Origin: Balanoglossus misakiensis
Taxonomy: Eukaryota > Hemichordata
Direction: 5' to 3'
DNA length: 64,000 nucleotides
Assembly (NCBI GenBank): GCA_040954595.2
Contig: CM082577.2
Span: 806,001 to 870,000 of the forward strand
Shown here one piece after another: positions 15,381 through 28,200 of the stretch. A program made the translations under genes and the position numbers. Within the stretch, counting starts at the first letter, position 1. Each line of letters starts with the position of its first letter. The notes under the pieces are model-generated. The model did not search any database. It was not told where the DNA came from and worked only from the letters and a program-made list of their open reading frames with translations.

Positions 15381-18300
15381 ATGTCGAACGACTCTGACAA
15401 GAATATGGTGTTCGGACTCATTAATAGCGCTAACAAGAAGTACCTGACACAGGAGAATTTCGGTTTCAAAATCAACGCACTGGGGAAGTACCTGAAGAGC
15501 AAACAGAAATGGAAGGTGGAACAACCGGCTGGAGAAGAGGCGTCCTACATACGCAGTCATCTCGGTCGATATTTATCTACAGACGCAAAGGGCAACGTTA
15601 GCTGTGAGGCCGAGACAAGAGGGCCGGATGAAAAATTTAGTCTGGAAGTTCAGAAAGATGGCCGCTGGGCCATTCGCAGTTTTACGCACGGCAATTACTT
15701 CGGAGGCACCGACAACGCGCTCAGTTGTAACAGCAAAACTGTGGGCGCTAACGAACTCTGGACCGTTCATATTGGCGTTCACCCGCAAGTCCACATTCGT
15801 AGTGTTATCAATAAAAGATATGCCAAGCTTGGCGGAGGGGAGCTGAGAGTGAGGGAAGATCTCCCCTGGGGGGAGGAAGCGCTCATCACTCTAGGTTTCC
15901 AGGAGGGAAAATACACCATCCAGACTTGCGACGATAAGTACCTCACCCGAGAAGGAAATTTGGCGGAGGAAGTCAGCGAGGATGCCGAGTTTACTCTGGA
16001 ACTCATCAGCGGAAAAGTGGCATTCAAAGACTGCGCCGGATGTTACCTGTCTCCCATCGGTCCAACCGCATCTTTGAAAAGTAAAAACAAATCACCCGGA
16101 AAGGATGAGCTTTTCATCTTGGAAGACAGTTACCCACAAGGAGTGTTCCTGGCCCACAATGGCAAACACGTCTCTTTAAAACAAGGTGAGAACACTTTCT
16201 CTTTTTAGTTATATCAACATAAAAAATCAAAACTCCGGAAATTGTTTTATTTTCAAGCGTGGCATGCTATGCTTTTTTCGGTGGCAAATTATGCAGAGAC
16301 CTGACATTTCTGCCAGGGAAGCTGTCAAACGGTTTGAATTATAGTTTTAACCTTTAGTGTTTGTTTCTTGAGGGATTCGATCCAAGGGGTGTGACCACTC
16401 GACCTCGGTGCTGCACCGAAACACGACCTGCCCCCACTGCGTTTGCTATGACCCGTTTAGTTTCCGGCAGTGAGAACCGTGGTATTTCTCCCCGAGCACG
16501 CTGTCAGAATGAGTGTACAATACCACTTTTGTTTCCAGAAAACAAAAACGGTTGTGTATTTAAAAACCCTTTGAGCGCACACATACAATGTAATTACGTG
16601 TAAATGCAAATAAAAAGTGCCTGCTGCCACATTTACTCGCTGCTGTTCCTCTGACGAGCGCTGCTGACAGCTAAATTTCAAATATACCCTGGTGTTCTGC
16701 CTGTCTGCTTTAAATTACTACAGTGTACATGTCATGTACTAGCACGAGGTCTGGGAAACGGTCACTCATTTACGTAACATGTCCACTGTCTACCACGCTC
16801 TCGCAAACAAGGACAATGGACCGTAATTGCCATATATCATCCTCTTAGACTAGACACCATCTTCTGAAATATAATTTATATTGTAAGGTTGATGCGCGTT
16901 CACACTACTACATTGCTGCTTGAAAAATAGCGAGGAGTGGATGGGGGTATTTGATACGAACGCGAGCAAGGCCATCATAAAATGTTGGATTTAATATCGA
17001 TCCTACTTGTAAAACAAAGCACATATGTCATGCCTCTCTGAACCATGTAAATCACCTGTCTACTAATCGGTCATTGTTGGAAAGATAAAGACACGACGAA
17101 GCTGGCGGAACAACACTTTTCCCACACCCTTTTCATCAAGACTTCCTTTACTGAGCAGGCTACAGACCTACTTCCAAATATGGTTAGAAAGTTTGTTGCT
17201 TATCATTTCACTTCCTCCAATTGTTATGCACAATTTTAGACAGAGAGGGAGGGGTATCGATTCTTTGAGATTGAATCACGTATTTGCCCCCACTGTTTGA
17301 CGTGCTGTTATACCATTAGTCATGGTAGTGCCAAGTTACATAACATGGGCGGTTGGACTTCGTCAGAGAATTTCATTGTACATGCGGGGTCAGCTGGCTG
17401 CCAGCACCACTCAGCAGTCAACTGCATGGAGAAATTTGGGGTTAACTGACGACACGACTTGTGCTCATATGGGACAATAGAACTGCAAAATCATTCCTTA
17501 AGTTCTCATGAATACCACGCCCCTTTTCAATTATATTCAACACAATAGAATCGTTATTGTTACGAGGCTGTGTTGTATGGAAATGAAGATTATAATCGGC
17601 ATTCCTTCATAGTGTTTGTTCTAATTAAAAACTGAAAACAGACAATTAGCAAGACGTGATCTGTATGATCAGATCCAAGGCATGGCCACATCCGGGAATT
17701 TGTGTACTTTCAGGGCAAATCAATCTTCTGTAGTTTTATCCGAATTTCGGTTACAACTTAGTCTTGGCGATATTGGTAATTGATAAAAAATAAACTGTAA
17801 AGGGTGATGTAAGGATTGACTCCAATTTCTGTCTCCGACAAGTGGTTGCATGCATTTCTGGCATTCCACAGGAGAGCTGGGTGAATATAAACCCCATAAC
17901 TCAGGAAGCTTTGTCTCCGCTTCAGTGGTTAATACATTAGACCGTATTGAAACTACGCAGGTGGTTTTGTTACAAAAAAAACGAGCAACGGGAAATTTCT
18001 AAGCATGGAACAAAGATCGCGGATGTTTCCTCCAGAATTAATAGTCTGGGCTGAAATAATAGTGGTGCCTTATTTCAGTGCAATTATTAATTGCTAAAAG
18101 TATAATGAATGCCCGTGACTCTTCGTCAGTTCGTGTCAGGTCATTCGTTTTATTTGTTTTTCGCCTCTCTGCAAATGCGGTGGTAATTTTCAAACGGAGG
18201 TTTGGGTCTTGAAATTCTCACAGAGGTAACGTTAATATTAGCGAACTAATATTCATCACACGATGCTTTTTGTACGTACACTGATTGTCTCGTTCGCGAT

Positions 18301-21300
18301 AGCTTCACAACAATTTACGCAGAAGTTGTGGTCAATTCATTCATATTTTTTTTGCCATTCATCGTTCTGAGTTGCGTTGCAGCTGCTCAGTAAATGTAGG
18401 CCGTACAATGCCCTTTCATTGGACAATTCATGATGATCTTTTGCTCACCGTAACCTTTGCCCTCCGACAGCTGGTAAAGTCGTTTAACCCCTTTCCCAAT
18501 TTTCACTCCAAGGGTCAGATTCCCTTTCAGGGTATAAATTCCCACCATTTCATGTTACATGTACATGCACAATGCAATGCCATTCGGTTTTACTTCCTTG
18601 GAATCCAAACTTTTCCAGATGTTGCAAAGTGACCCCCGTGACTTCGACTTAGATCATTATTGCCTTGTATTTCACTACACGTGTTCCTTTGCGATTTGCT
18701 CAAAACGTGCTCATGTGTCGGTATCCAGGATCGTCTGTTAGAAAATCTTCATTTTACTCGAATAACATCCAAATGTACAAGTTATTATTTTGGAATATTC
18801 ATCTCCAACGCGGAATGAAATGGGCGTCGGGTATAACTCTAGAGATTATGTGGGCGTGTCCCATTGAAATCCGACCAATTCTGTCCAAATTGCACACGTG
18901 TACGTGTGAAGAGAAGCTAGCCCCATTCATAGTTACTACAGTTCATTTCAACAGCATGAATGAGCACATGAACGGAACCGATGATAATTTCTGACGTTGT
19001 GAAATGAAGCGGTGCATTTTTACAGTCTAAAGGGCATATTACTTTATATGGTAACATTATGGGGGTTCTTTATCGGAGTTGCTTATCTGCTAGACACGGG
19101 GCTGGCGTGAACAGATACTTATATCTCCCTATTCAATCAAAATGACAAATAATCAATCGGCGTTGTTGTCTGTCACCTTTCACCCCTGACTTTGGCTGGT
19201 TTTCGCAAATCCAGTAACGCACGCATGTTGTCTGCGAGGAGCCTGGATTAACAATAGCTACATCTAGCATAGGTGGACGACAGTGGAGCGATTTGTGACG
19301 CGGCAACATCTTGACATTATGAGCAATTTACCGCGTATTGCATAGGGAGAGGTCATCCGTTGTCATAATCGTGAACTATAAGTTATTTTCTTTGTGAGCG
19401 ATCTCGCCGATTAAGCTCAGTAATGATGTCCTCTATGTAAGCTTTGGCAGTGATGGACATACTATACCTGTACGCGACGCCACTACATCCATCATGGACC
19501 CATGTTATCGGTGTGTAAATACCGAGCGAGCGTTGTAATCGACCGCAGCGATCATATCTTCAAAAAATCGATAAACACAGATTTGACATTCTCTGGATTA
19601 AAATCGATCGACCGATCCAGTTTTGGTATTTTAGTCCGTTATCTATCAAACGGAATGAATGCGTTGTCATGGTAAAATGAACAGCGAATAAACACGTTTT
19701 GGCCTAGAGTAACAAGGAGAATCTTCTCTCCTGGAACCAACATGTCCACGGCTAACGTGAATAGCTTTCAGTAACAGTCGCCTTTTTAATGACCAAGACA
19801 ACGTTATCTGTCTGTTGTGTGAATTATAAATGTTAGACATGCCTACAAAAATCCTCTGGTTTATCGAATATACGTCGTCGTTGGTTATAAGGGTGATTAA
19901 TATACATGGAAGATTAAATACAAATAGTTATAAACACGGTTGGCGTCGGTCGTACGTCATATCTCCGATGATAACAATAATATGAAATTTTAATCTAGGA
20001 ATTGTGTCTATTCAAACTTGATTGTACTACGGGATCAATAGTGATATGAACTGGTTGCCATGGAAAGCTGACAGTAATTACCGTTCGACGTCAATTATGA
20101 GTGGAACATAAGCTAGTACAATATTTTTAATTTGATTGGAGTGGATCTATTCTTTTTCTTAACCCAGTTCCTCGTCATATTAAGTAGGGCAGTCAGAACG
20201 GGGGTCCATTGTTGCGAATACCTGTTCGTTGAGTCCGATAATCCAGGGTTACGACCTCTGCTCAACAATGTGCATTTCAGTGTTGTCAAACACTGATAGA
20301 GAATCTAAGAGACCTTCGATTCTCTTCCAGGAAAAACCCTATCCAGATACTTTATCACAAAACACATTCCCATCCCTGGAAGTAAAACAAAGAGAGCTAC
20401 TTGAAAGTCAGTATTGTCATTGAATGATATTGAGTTTGTGATTGGTCTTTTGACTTTCAGGTCAAGATTTGTCAGCCAATCAACCTGCCGATACTATCGA
20501 GGACAACGAGACCTTCCAGTTGGAGTATGATGACGACAGCGGTAAATGGGCTTTGCGGGCGTCTGCTGATAAATACTGGACCCTGGCACCTTCATCCGGG
20601 ATACAAGCCACCACTATTAAAAAGTGAGTTCAGACTTGTCGCGTGAACTATGAATCATGGGAATATTGCTACTTGGCCCGATGACCTCTGGTAGAAACCG
20701 ACATGAATCATAAAATAGTGGTTTAACCACCGGTCAACACGACATGGGTCAAGAAGCATTATTCGTTTAAATTACGCGACTGACCACTTTAATGAAACCT
20801 ACATTGTTCCAAAGAAATATCAAACTTATTGAGCAGCCCACCCACAGAAAATGAAGACATTTCAGGTTTTATCCCAAGTTGTAGATTTTCATTTCGCGTC
20901 TTTGAATTGCAATAAAAATTTAAGAGACGTATTAAATTATCATCCAGTGTATCATAAAGTCGCAGGCTCTGGTCAGTCTGCAGGTTGTTGGTCAGTTTTA
21001 CAATGCAAACTGAGCTATGTTATCGTAAATGCAGTTTTATTTTACTGTTCTGTTCTGACCCCATTTGCCCGGTCACCCACACTGTCCGGTACGCCCATTA
21101 GCTCGAAATCACGTGACAGATAAATCGTGAGTGCATAGAAAGTTAACAGACGTATCTATAGCAACAAGGCGCCATGCATTGTCATGGATACCATTCTGTA
21201 CTGGAAAAAAAGGTTGAACTAATTAATTAAAGATAACTTATCAGGGAGAAACCGGACATATGCGCTTAAATTGGAATTGTGCTTTGAGTTGAACTCCCGA

Positions 21301-23364
21301 GGCAGGATCACTATAGTTAATGTCAGAATCGTTTAAATGGTGCATTTTTGACTGAAAAGCTGCATTGAAGATGTCATATGCAGCTGTTGTCGCTCAACTC
21401 TGTACAGAAATGCCCGTGTATCGACAACCAGAGAGAAATATAAGGCATAAAGATAAATGACCTCGAGATGACCCTTCTGTAGTCATCGAGTGATATCTCT
21501 TCAAAAATTTCGAGAGAAAAAAATCCGGCTGTGCGAATTATTTTCGAGGGGGGTCGAAATCTCCGACGGCAACCGTACTGAAACTATGACGATGTATACA
21601 GTAACCCTGTCTCCCGCGATGCCAAAATTAGTACCGTCCATGCACGCCTACGTTCTCAACGTACAGCCGAAATTATGAAAGGTCGCCGATTCAATATGTG
21701 ATCTAGACGTCCTGTGTGCACTGAACACACGATGTGTTTATCTAACACAAACAACAGAACCTCTCATAAAAGAGATGCGGTATCATTAGACTAATTACAG
21801 ATGGTAGTCTGGAAACACGCTCCCCCTCAGAGAGAGTTGTTTACTTGGGTACACTCTCAACATAAAGCGTATACACTTTGAGATTAAACTTTGACATCGT
21901 ACCCAAGTAAACAACTCTCTCTGAGGGGGAGCGTGTTTCCAGACTACCATCTGTAATTAGTCTAATGATACCGCATCTCTTTTATGAGAGGTTCTGTTGT
22001 TTGTGTTAGATAAACACATCGTGTGTTCAGTGCACACAGGACGTCTAGATCACATATTGAATCGGCGACCTTTCATAATTTCGGCTGTAATTCGATCTCT
22101 ACTATAATTTCTACTTTGTTGAAATGTGTCTCGTGTGTGCTTGATCACTTTCTGTATCTGACCCAGGTATCTGACACGATGTATATGTATAAGGAATTTT
22201 GCCTTGCTGTGGTTTAGTTTACTAGTATTTCTCACGTTTTCACGTACGGGTTCAATAGACAAATATCCAACTAGATTCTAGACTAGAACGGGACGAATAA
22301 TGCCTTATAATACACAATATTTACAGCTTTGACTACATATGACTGTAATTTCCTTTATTTATTGACACGCCCCCACCCCAAAAAAATCGATGTTTTGTGT
22401 CCAATAAAAGCCGGATCATTAAGATTTTTCATCATTTGTAATTTGTATACGTTTATTTTCCTGTTTCTGACAGAAATGCACCCGAAGCCTTGTTTTCCTT
22501 GGAATACGATGGCAAGGACGTGACCATCAAAGCAAACAACGGGAAATACGTCACAGCTAAAGCCAGCGGTCACCTGTTCGCCACATCCGACTCGGTCACG
22601 GAGAAAGAGAAATTCAAATTCCGGCTAATCAATCGCCCTCTGTTGGTAATCCGAGGAGAGCATGGTATGGTGGGCGTGAAATCGGTGACGTCACCCGATA
22701 AAGTGGAGTGCACCGGAGTCAAGATCAAGCTTTTGCATTTGATATATCAGGATGGAGCATATAACTTCAAAGGTAAGCATGTCACTAGTAACAATGCTTT
22801 CATTTAGCCGAATCAACAATTTCATTGTGGTTGCTACCAGCAATAATAACAAGAAGTTCCACCACATGTACTTGCATTCGCGGTCGTTGACCCCAGGTTA
22901 CGGGTTGTGGCCAACTGCACTGGTCTGCAAGGGTCTGTAGTTACACTTACAGCTAAGCATGCATCTAGGCCTACTTTGTGTTTTTGTCAGTAAGTTTACT
23001 GACGCTTATACCCAGTCGAAACTAATCTTGAAAATAAAAGGATCTTCAGAATTTTGCAGACCTTTGTTTCGTAGGATTATTAAGCAGTTATCAGTGATCA
23101 AGTTACACGTTTGAGAATTCGAATCTGATGCAGACTTTATTGACGTGATTTCTTTCCACAGGACCGAGTGGTAAATTTTGGCATGTGGACAACGAAGGCA
23201 ACGTGAGCATGAGCGAAGAAGCCACCGAATTGATTCTGGAATTCCACCAACAGAGTAAACTTTGCATACGCGCCCCTGACGGGAAACTTCTCAAAGGCGA
23301 GCAGAGCGGTCTCTTCAAAGCCAACGGTGATGAGATCGGACCCGACACTCTCTTTGAATTCTAA
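15381..23364 (+). CDS. FSCN: fascin, actin-bundling protein, complete (4 exons)
   Basis: Exons are 15381-16185, 20461-20623, 22474-22772 and 23162-23364, giving 1470 nt and 489 aa. Human fascin-1 is 493 aa. Fascin packs actin filaments into tight parallel bundles in filopodia and microvilli using four beta-trefoil domains. Exon 1 carries trefoils 1 and 2, and the other exons complete 3 and 4. Family signatures seen include FGLIN near residue 11, RSHLGRYLS, YFGGT, PWGEEALITL, SGKVAF(K)DC, INRPLLVIRGEHG and the DTLFEF C-terminus. Around the human PKC-regulated Ser39 the local sequence is ALGKYLKSKQKW. Tyr37 sits at the Ser position, with a serine three residues later. Intron 1 is long (4.3 kb) and intron 2 contains a large inverted repeat. 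Vertebrates have FSCN1-3; this is most simply the single pre-duplication homologue. Confidence 0.97.
16186..20460 (+). other. fascin intron 1
   Basis: A 4.3-kb intron with no recognised exon, RNA gene or transposon. It contains a perfect CArG-type decamer, CCAAATATGG, at 17174-17183, which may be a chance match. First introns often hold enhancers, but none can be proved here. Confidence 0.6.
21662..22089. repeat. perfect 191-bp inverted repeat (long hairpin) in fascin intron 2
   Basis: The left arm at 21662-21852 is the exact reverse complement of the right arm at 21899-22089, as far as I can read, with a 46-nt spacer (21853-21898). Outside the arms the match stops at once. No target-site duplication is seen and the arms encode no recognisable protein. 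A fascin pre-mRNA would fold this into a 191-bp duplex. It may be a recent inverted duplication, a foldback element, a hairpin siRNA source, or an assembly fold-back artefact. Confidence 0.93.
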
Positions 23365-24387
23365 AAGAGTCGCATTGCTTTTTTACTTTATGTAGAAGTC
23401 GTTAGTTTGTATTTAAAAGCAAGTTTGTGAAAAAAGAGAATGTATATATCGCATTATATATACTGCCATTTTCACCTTCTGGATTTTACCCACACATAAC
23501 AAGTGTTTTTGAAGTGGGTTTACACATTTCTGTCTTGCCTGACAATTCAAACTTGCTATTTAGTCATATAAAGTAGTTATATTCACATCAAGAAACAATT
23601 TCTTCATGTGTGTAGGCCCTATACGTGGACGTTACATAAGATCTTTGGATGTGAAATATCCCATATTTTTATTGGGACACATATTGTAATTTTATCGATT
23701 AATTAGGCTAGCATAAAAAGCATAGAATTATCCTTAATCAAATAATTTGAAAAAGTCTGATAAAATTAAATAATTTACAGTCGTGTTGATTGCATGCAAT
23801 AGTCATTATTGGCTGGATTTCATAATAACTGCAATATTTGGAAGCGTTACCATGGTTACAGGAAAATGTTCGAGGGAAACTGACCCAGTATGTGTGCCTT
23901 TGATAGTGATATATCATGCTTTCTATGCAGATTTTGAAGGGAAAAAATATATTTTTGTTGGAAATTATCGATGAATTAACTACACAAGGTAGTGTCATTT
24001 CAGTGATTGCATAAGACTTGACATGTGATATTTTCAATCCAGTACGTAGCTGTTAGAACTTTTTCAACATACCGTAGTTATTTCATTATAAGGAGTTACA
24101 GTAAAATGTAGTGCTGTATACTAGTGTTAGGTTCAAAATAAAATTTGTATTTCCTATTCTATATTCAGTGCAATGGACACGTGTTCTGTTTAGCAATTGG
24201 TGGATGGTGTATGTTAAAATGTTCTTAAAAGATGATACGTATCAATGTGATGCGAATAATTTCCCAGTTGAACTTGAACTTCAGCTCCACAATGCAGTTT
24301 CTGTATGTATCAGAATCAATGTGCATGGATCGCATATTTTGTTGATTGGAATACAGAAAGATGTGTACAATTTTGAAAATTGTTGAC

Positions 24388-24393
24388 AATAAA
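24388..24393 (+). terminator. fascin polyadenylation signal (candidate)
   Basis: An exact AATAAA lies 1.02 kb after the fascin stop codon at the end of an AT-rich stretch with no coding signal, followed by GT-rich sequence. Nearer variants could also be used. Confidence 0.4.
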
Positions 24394-24943
24394 TTTATCA
24401 TTGTAACGAAAGCCAAGAGGTAAGTGTCATATTTGTGTCCCGTCTTCGGTTGGCCCTCTCTCGCATGCTGAGTAACTCATGTTCAGGGTAAAACCCCGAT
24501 GTAAAACCAATTTCTAGCACAAGTTGCGGATTAACATACCAAATTGAAAGCCAACTTTGAACACTTGTAAAAACCTGCCCTACCGGAAGCCAAATATCTC
24601 TTTTTGAACAGGCCCGTCGAAATGAAGCCGTCCGTGTTTGTGTTCCCTTGTATTTGTCTGACAAGGATAAAAAATAACGCTATCTGACAACGCGCATCTT
24701 GACAATAGAATGAACTCCGTTTCCCGACCGTGTGTGGAGGGACTGTGAATATATCAATGTTGTACTTTCTTTGTGGAAATAGTCGAGTCTTTTCTTTGCT
24801 TGGTTATACTTGACTTCGCTTTTTCTCCTGTTCACAAACGATCACCGGCATCAGTTAGGATCAATTCACTGATGAGTATAGGCCTTCCTGGGAGTGGTTA
24901 TGCTATAATATTGAATTATAGCTTTCACGGCCCTGCCACGCAG

Positions 24944-25011
24944 AGCTACTACTTTATATAACATCGTGGGAAAGGAGAAAGACGACGAAGACAGTGAAAA
25001 ATCATCTAAAG
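24944..25011 (+). other. candidate upstream exon of the VWA3A-like gene
   Basis: The segment reads NIVGKEKDDEDSEKSSK in a frame open from 24915, then a donor (AAAG followed by GTAATG) at 25011/25012. Its phase joins perfectly to the acceptor at 25275, giving SSKDLKAMYKRR. No in-frame ATG is present, so it is either a 5' UTR exon or needs a further coding exon upstream. Confidence 0.4.
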
Positions 25012-25285
25012 GTAATGTTTAGGTAATTTTTCCACCGTTGCGGTTAATGGTTCACCTCGATCAGATCAACAGGTGGACCGTACCGCTATATTGATAAGGC
25101 CATTCAATTAGTAAACTGCTCTGCGCATGCCCGGTTTCACCAGTAGCAACACCAAAACAGATCCGCCATCTTTGTCCCTACATTCAAACATATGTATATA
25201 CTCTAAGTTGTTCCGTAATATTCACCGCATTTGGTGATCGGACCGTTTTCGCACCGAAATATAAGGATTCATAGATTTGAAAGCT

Positions 25286-28200
25286 ATGTACAAACGGCGA
25301 TTACAGGCCCAGCAGGATGATACCACCAGCGATACAGACGACGAACAGAGGTAAGTTCAGGTTTGCAGTTCATTTCTTCACAGTTCACTGTGCTCAACGT
25401 ATGTACAAAACTGTACAGGACAATATGAGGTCACATTCCTTCCGAGAAGGTGTATGCCTTACCTACACAACGATCGAATGTTGAAATGAGGAGGTAGAAC
25501 AACTGCTCGTTAGCACCCTGGCTTGTCTTCTTATGCTGCAAATTATTAAATTGTTCAACGTCTGTGGTTGTATTGATCAGTTTGATGTTTACAACAAGTA
25601 TTCATATCGCCAGGTCTGTGAAAGCAAAGAGCTGTCAAACTTCAGGAGTTGTCAGTTTTTGTAGCAGCCATACGTTACAGTGCTTGCAAACTGTGATACG
25701 AGAAGCTCCCTGGAAGGAAATTCCACTAAAGCTGTGGAGAACTAGACTGTAGTGTGTATTGTCAAACAGTAAATACAAAATGATGTGTGGAAAACCATAA
25801 ACAATAAATAAAACACAAGCAAGACTAGTTTATCACATGTGTATGTATGTATTTCAGGGGTTATGTAATTACAGGTAATTATTCTCAAGGTGTCCTGAAA
25901 CACATCAGGAAGTAACACTCACTGTAACTGCAATTGGGATCCAGGTCCCAGTTGCAAACAGGTGGAAGTGAAGACGGGGGAATACTTATTATTATAATGA
26001 GGTGTTATAGCCAGGCAGGCTTTATAATATACCTCAGAATATTGTAAAAATAGTGGGAAGGACTGCATTTTTCTTTCAGCGATGAAAGTGTTACCATTGA
26101 AATTGACAGTGACACTGACAGTGAGTTAGAAACCCTGTTATCCACTCTGTCTGAGAAATCAACACAGCGAGTTAAGCAACCAAGGTAGATAAAAATATTT
26201 GACACATGGATTTGGTGTACTGGTGTCATTAACTGCAGTGGTGGCTGTGGTGTGGTGGGTTATTTGTGTTGGAGCGGTAGAAGTAAATAGAACACATGCA
26301 GATCATGCTTTGCAATATGGTAAACCCTGCTCATGAAAACTTGATAAATCAACTGTGGCCGGGTAACGTTAATTTCAAGTATTTTCATAGCTTTGTTGTA
26401 TCCATGTCACTATCAAGTTTGCAAAGCCATCAGATCATTTTCAGATTCATAAAAATTTAGGAATGTGGTTATTGTAACCTGTGGGTCTACCTCATCTCAT
26501 AATAATGACAGCAACCGCATTTTGCTAGAAATGAAAATAATTGCAAGTGTGTGGCTCTTATTTAGGTGTCATTATCAGGCCTGAGGTCAAAGGTTATTTT
26601 TTATAGTGAATTATTTCTATTACTAGCACAGTACTAGCACAGATGGTGAGATGAGAAAACACTCTTGCAGAATACTATAGATCAACTAATGTGAGAATTC
26701 ACGTTTGTCCCACACAGCAGGCATCAACGTCGTCTTCAACAATACCAACACTCGGAACAGATGATGGAAGAACAGGAGGAGGGAGAAGAGGAGGAAGAGG
26801 GGGAGGAAGGAGAAGAGGAAGGGGAAGAGACGGAAAGGACAAATAAATACAGTGAAATCAGGTACGGAAGGATTTCTCTGGAGTTGCTGAACACTCTCAG
26901 TGCCTCTATTATAATTCAGATGAAATCTCAGTTTCCAAGCAGGTAATAAACTGAGCTAACTCAGGACCAGCCTGGGTTAGCCCAGTTAGCACCTCATTGT
27001 CACTGTGGTCATCAGCATAAACAGCACACACAAACAACAGCACAGACAGTGATGTTTGACACAATCAGTATAAACATCGGTGTGAGGGTGTGGGTCTTCA
27101 TTTACAGTTTCTTGTGCTGTTACCCTAAAGTTATACTTAGAATTTGCTTGTGCTGGGTATTTGCACACAAACTGTGGTGACATGAAGTCGAGGAAGAAAC
27201 TTGCAATACACAAAACAGAAAAACCATAAGAATTTACCGCTACTGTACTGCCCAATAAAAATCTTCATCAAAGTTGGTTTGATTTCTTCATTCCTTTCTT
27301 TCCAAGGTAAACAGAAAATACTAAACTTTGATCAGTGTTTATGGTAGAAGTATACTCAGTGTCTGCTGTGTACCATGTCTTACTTTAGTTTCTGAAACAG
27401 GACACCAAATGGTACATGTAGATATGTGGATAAGGCACTGATCAAAGTTCATTGCTTTCTCCATAAGAAAAATGGAATTTGTTGGAGTTATGAGGAAATC
27501 GATGGAGACTTGTCAACATTTATGACGTATGCGCTTCATTGTTTCAGTTTTATAACATAAAGTAAGAGATTACATATTTGAAAATGTGCCAAAAACCAAA
27601 CATTGAGCCAGATTGTTTTTAAAGATACAAAATGAACAATGCATGTATGTGCTGCTGTTTTGGCAGTAACCGTCAACACAGAAGAAAACAGCACATTCTA
27701 ATCTATATAACAATTTTGTTTTCTTCTTCGCCCTCTCCCTCCCAACAGATCAAGTCAAGACATGGAACAAACATTTGTAACACAAGGAACACGATCCAGT
27801 TGGTTAGCACCGCGTGGAGGAGGTGTAGCTCCAGATCCGTTATTGATAACATCTGTCAATCAAACGTATCAAATGGTGGTAAGTTGAAATTAAAAAAAAA
27901 CAACTTGTCAACTCTAAACCAATAAGTTTCAAGCAATAAACAGTGACACCATCAACCTGGAACTTCTGAAACCAAATATTCTCATCAAATTTGAAATTAA
28001 TAATACATGTACATTGTTACAGACTGCCGTAATCATTTTCTCAGCAAATAATTTTGAAATTTAATGCCTGGTTGTCATCTGTCTGAAATTAGATGAAACA
28101 TTGTTTGAGACTAGAGTCATCAGTTTGTCTGCAAATTAGGAAATTTAACCCGACTCTGAGATAGTCATTTCTATTTGTACTTGAAATGACTAATCTAAGT

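Larger units (their letters stand above)
23365..25285. other. fascin 3' UTR and upstream region of the VWA3A-like gene
   Basis: About 1 kb of AT-rich sequence follows the fascin stop and ends near an AATAAA at 24388-24393. A possible upstream exon of the next gene lies at about 24944-25011 and ends at a donor. No other gene is recognised. Confidence 0.5.

Noticed and set aside
17174-17183. Second perfect CArG decamer, in fascin intron 1
   Set aside because: A handful of such decamers are expected by chance in 64 kb, and nothing else nearby supports a regulatory element.
25130-25155. Possible RFX X-box upstream of the VWA3A-like gene (GTTTCACC...AGCAAC)
   Set aside because: One half-site fits, but the other deviates at key positions and the spacing is too long.
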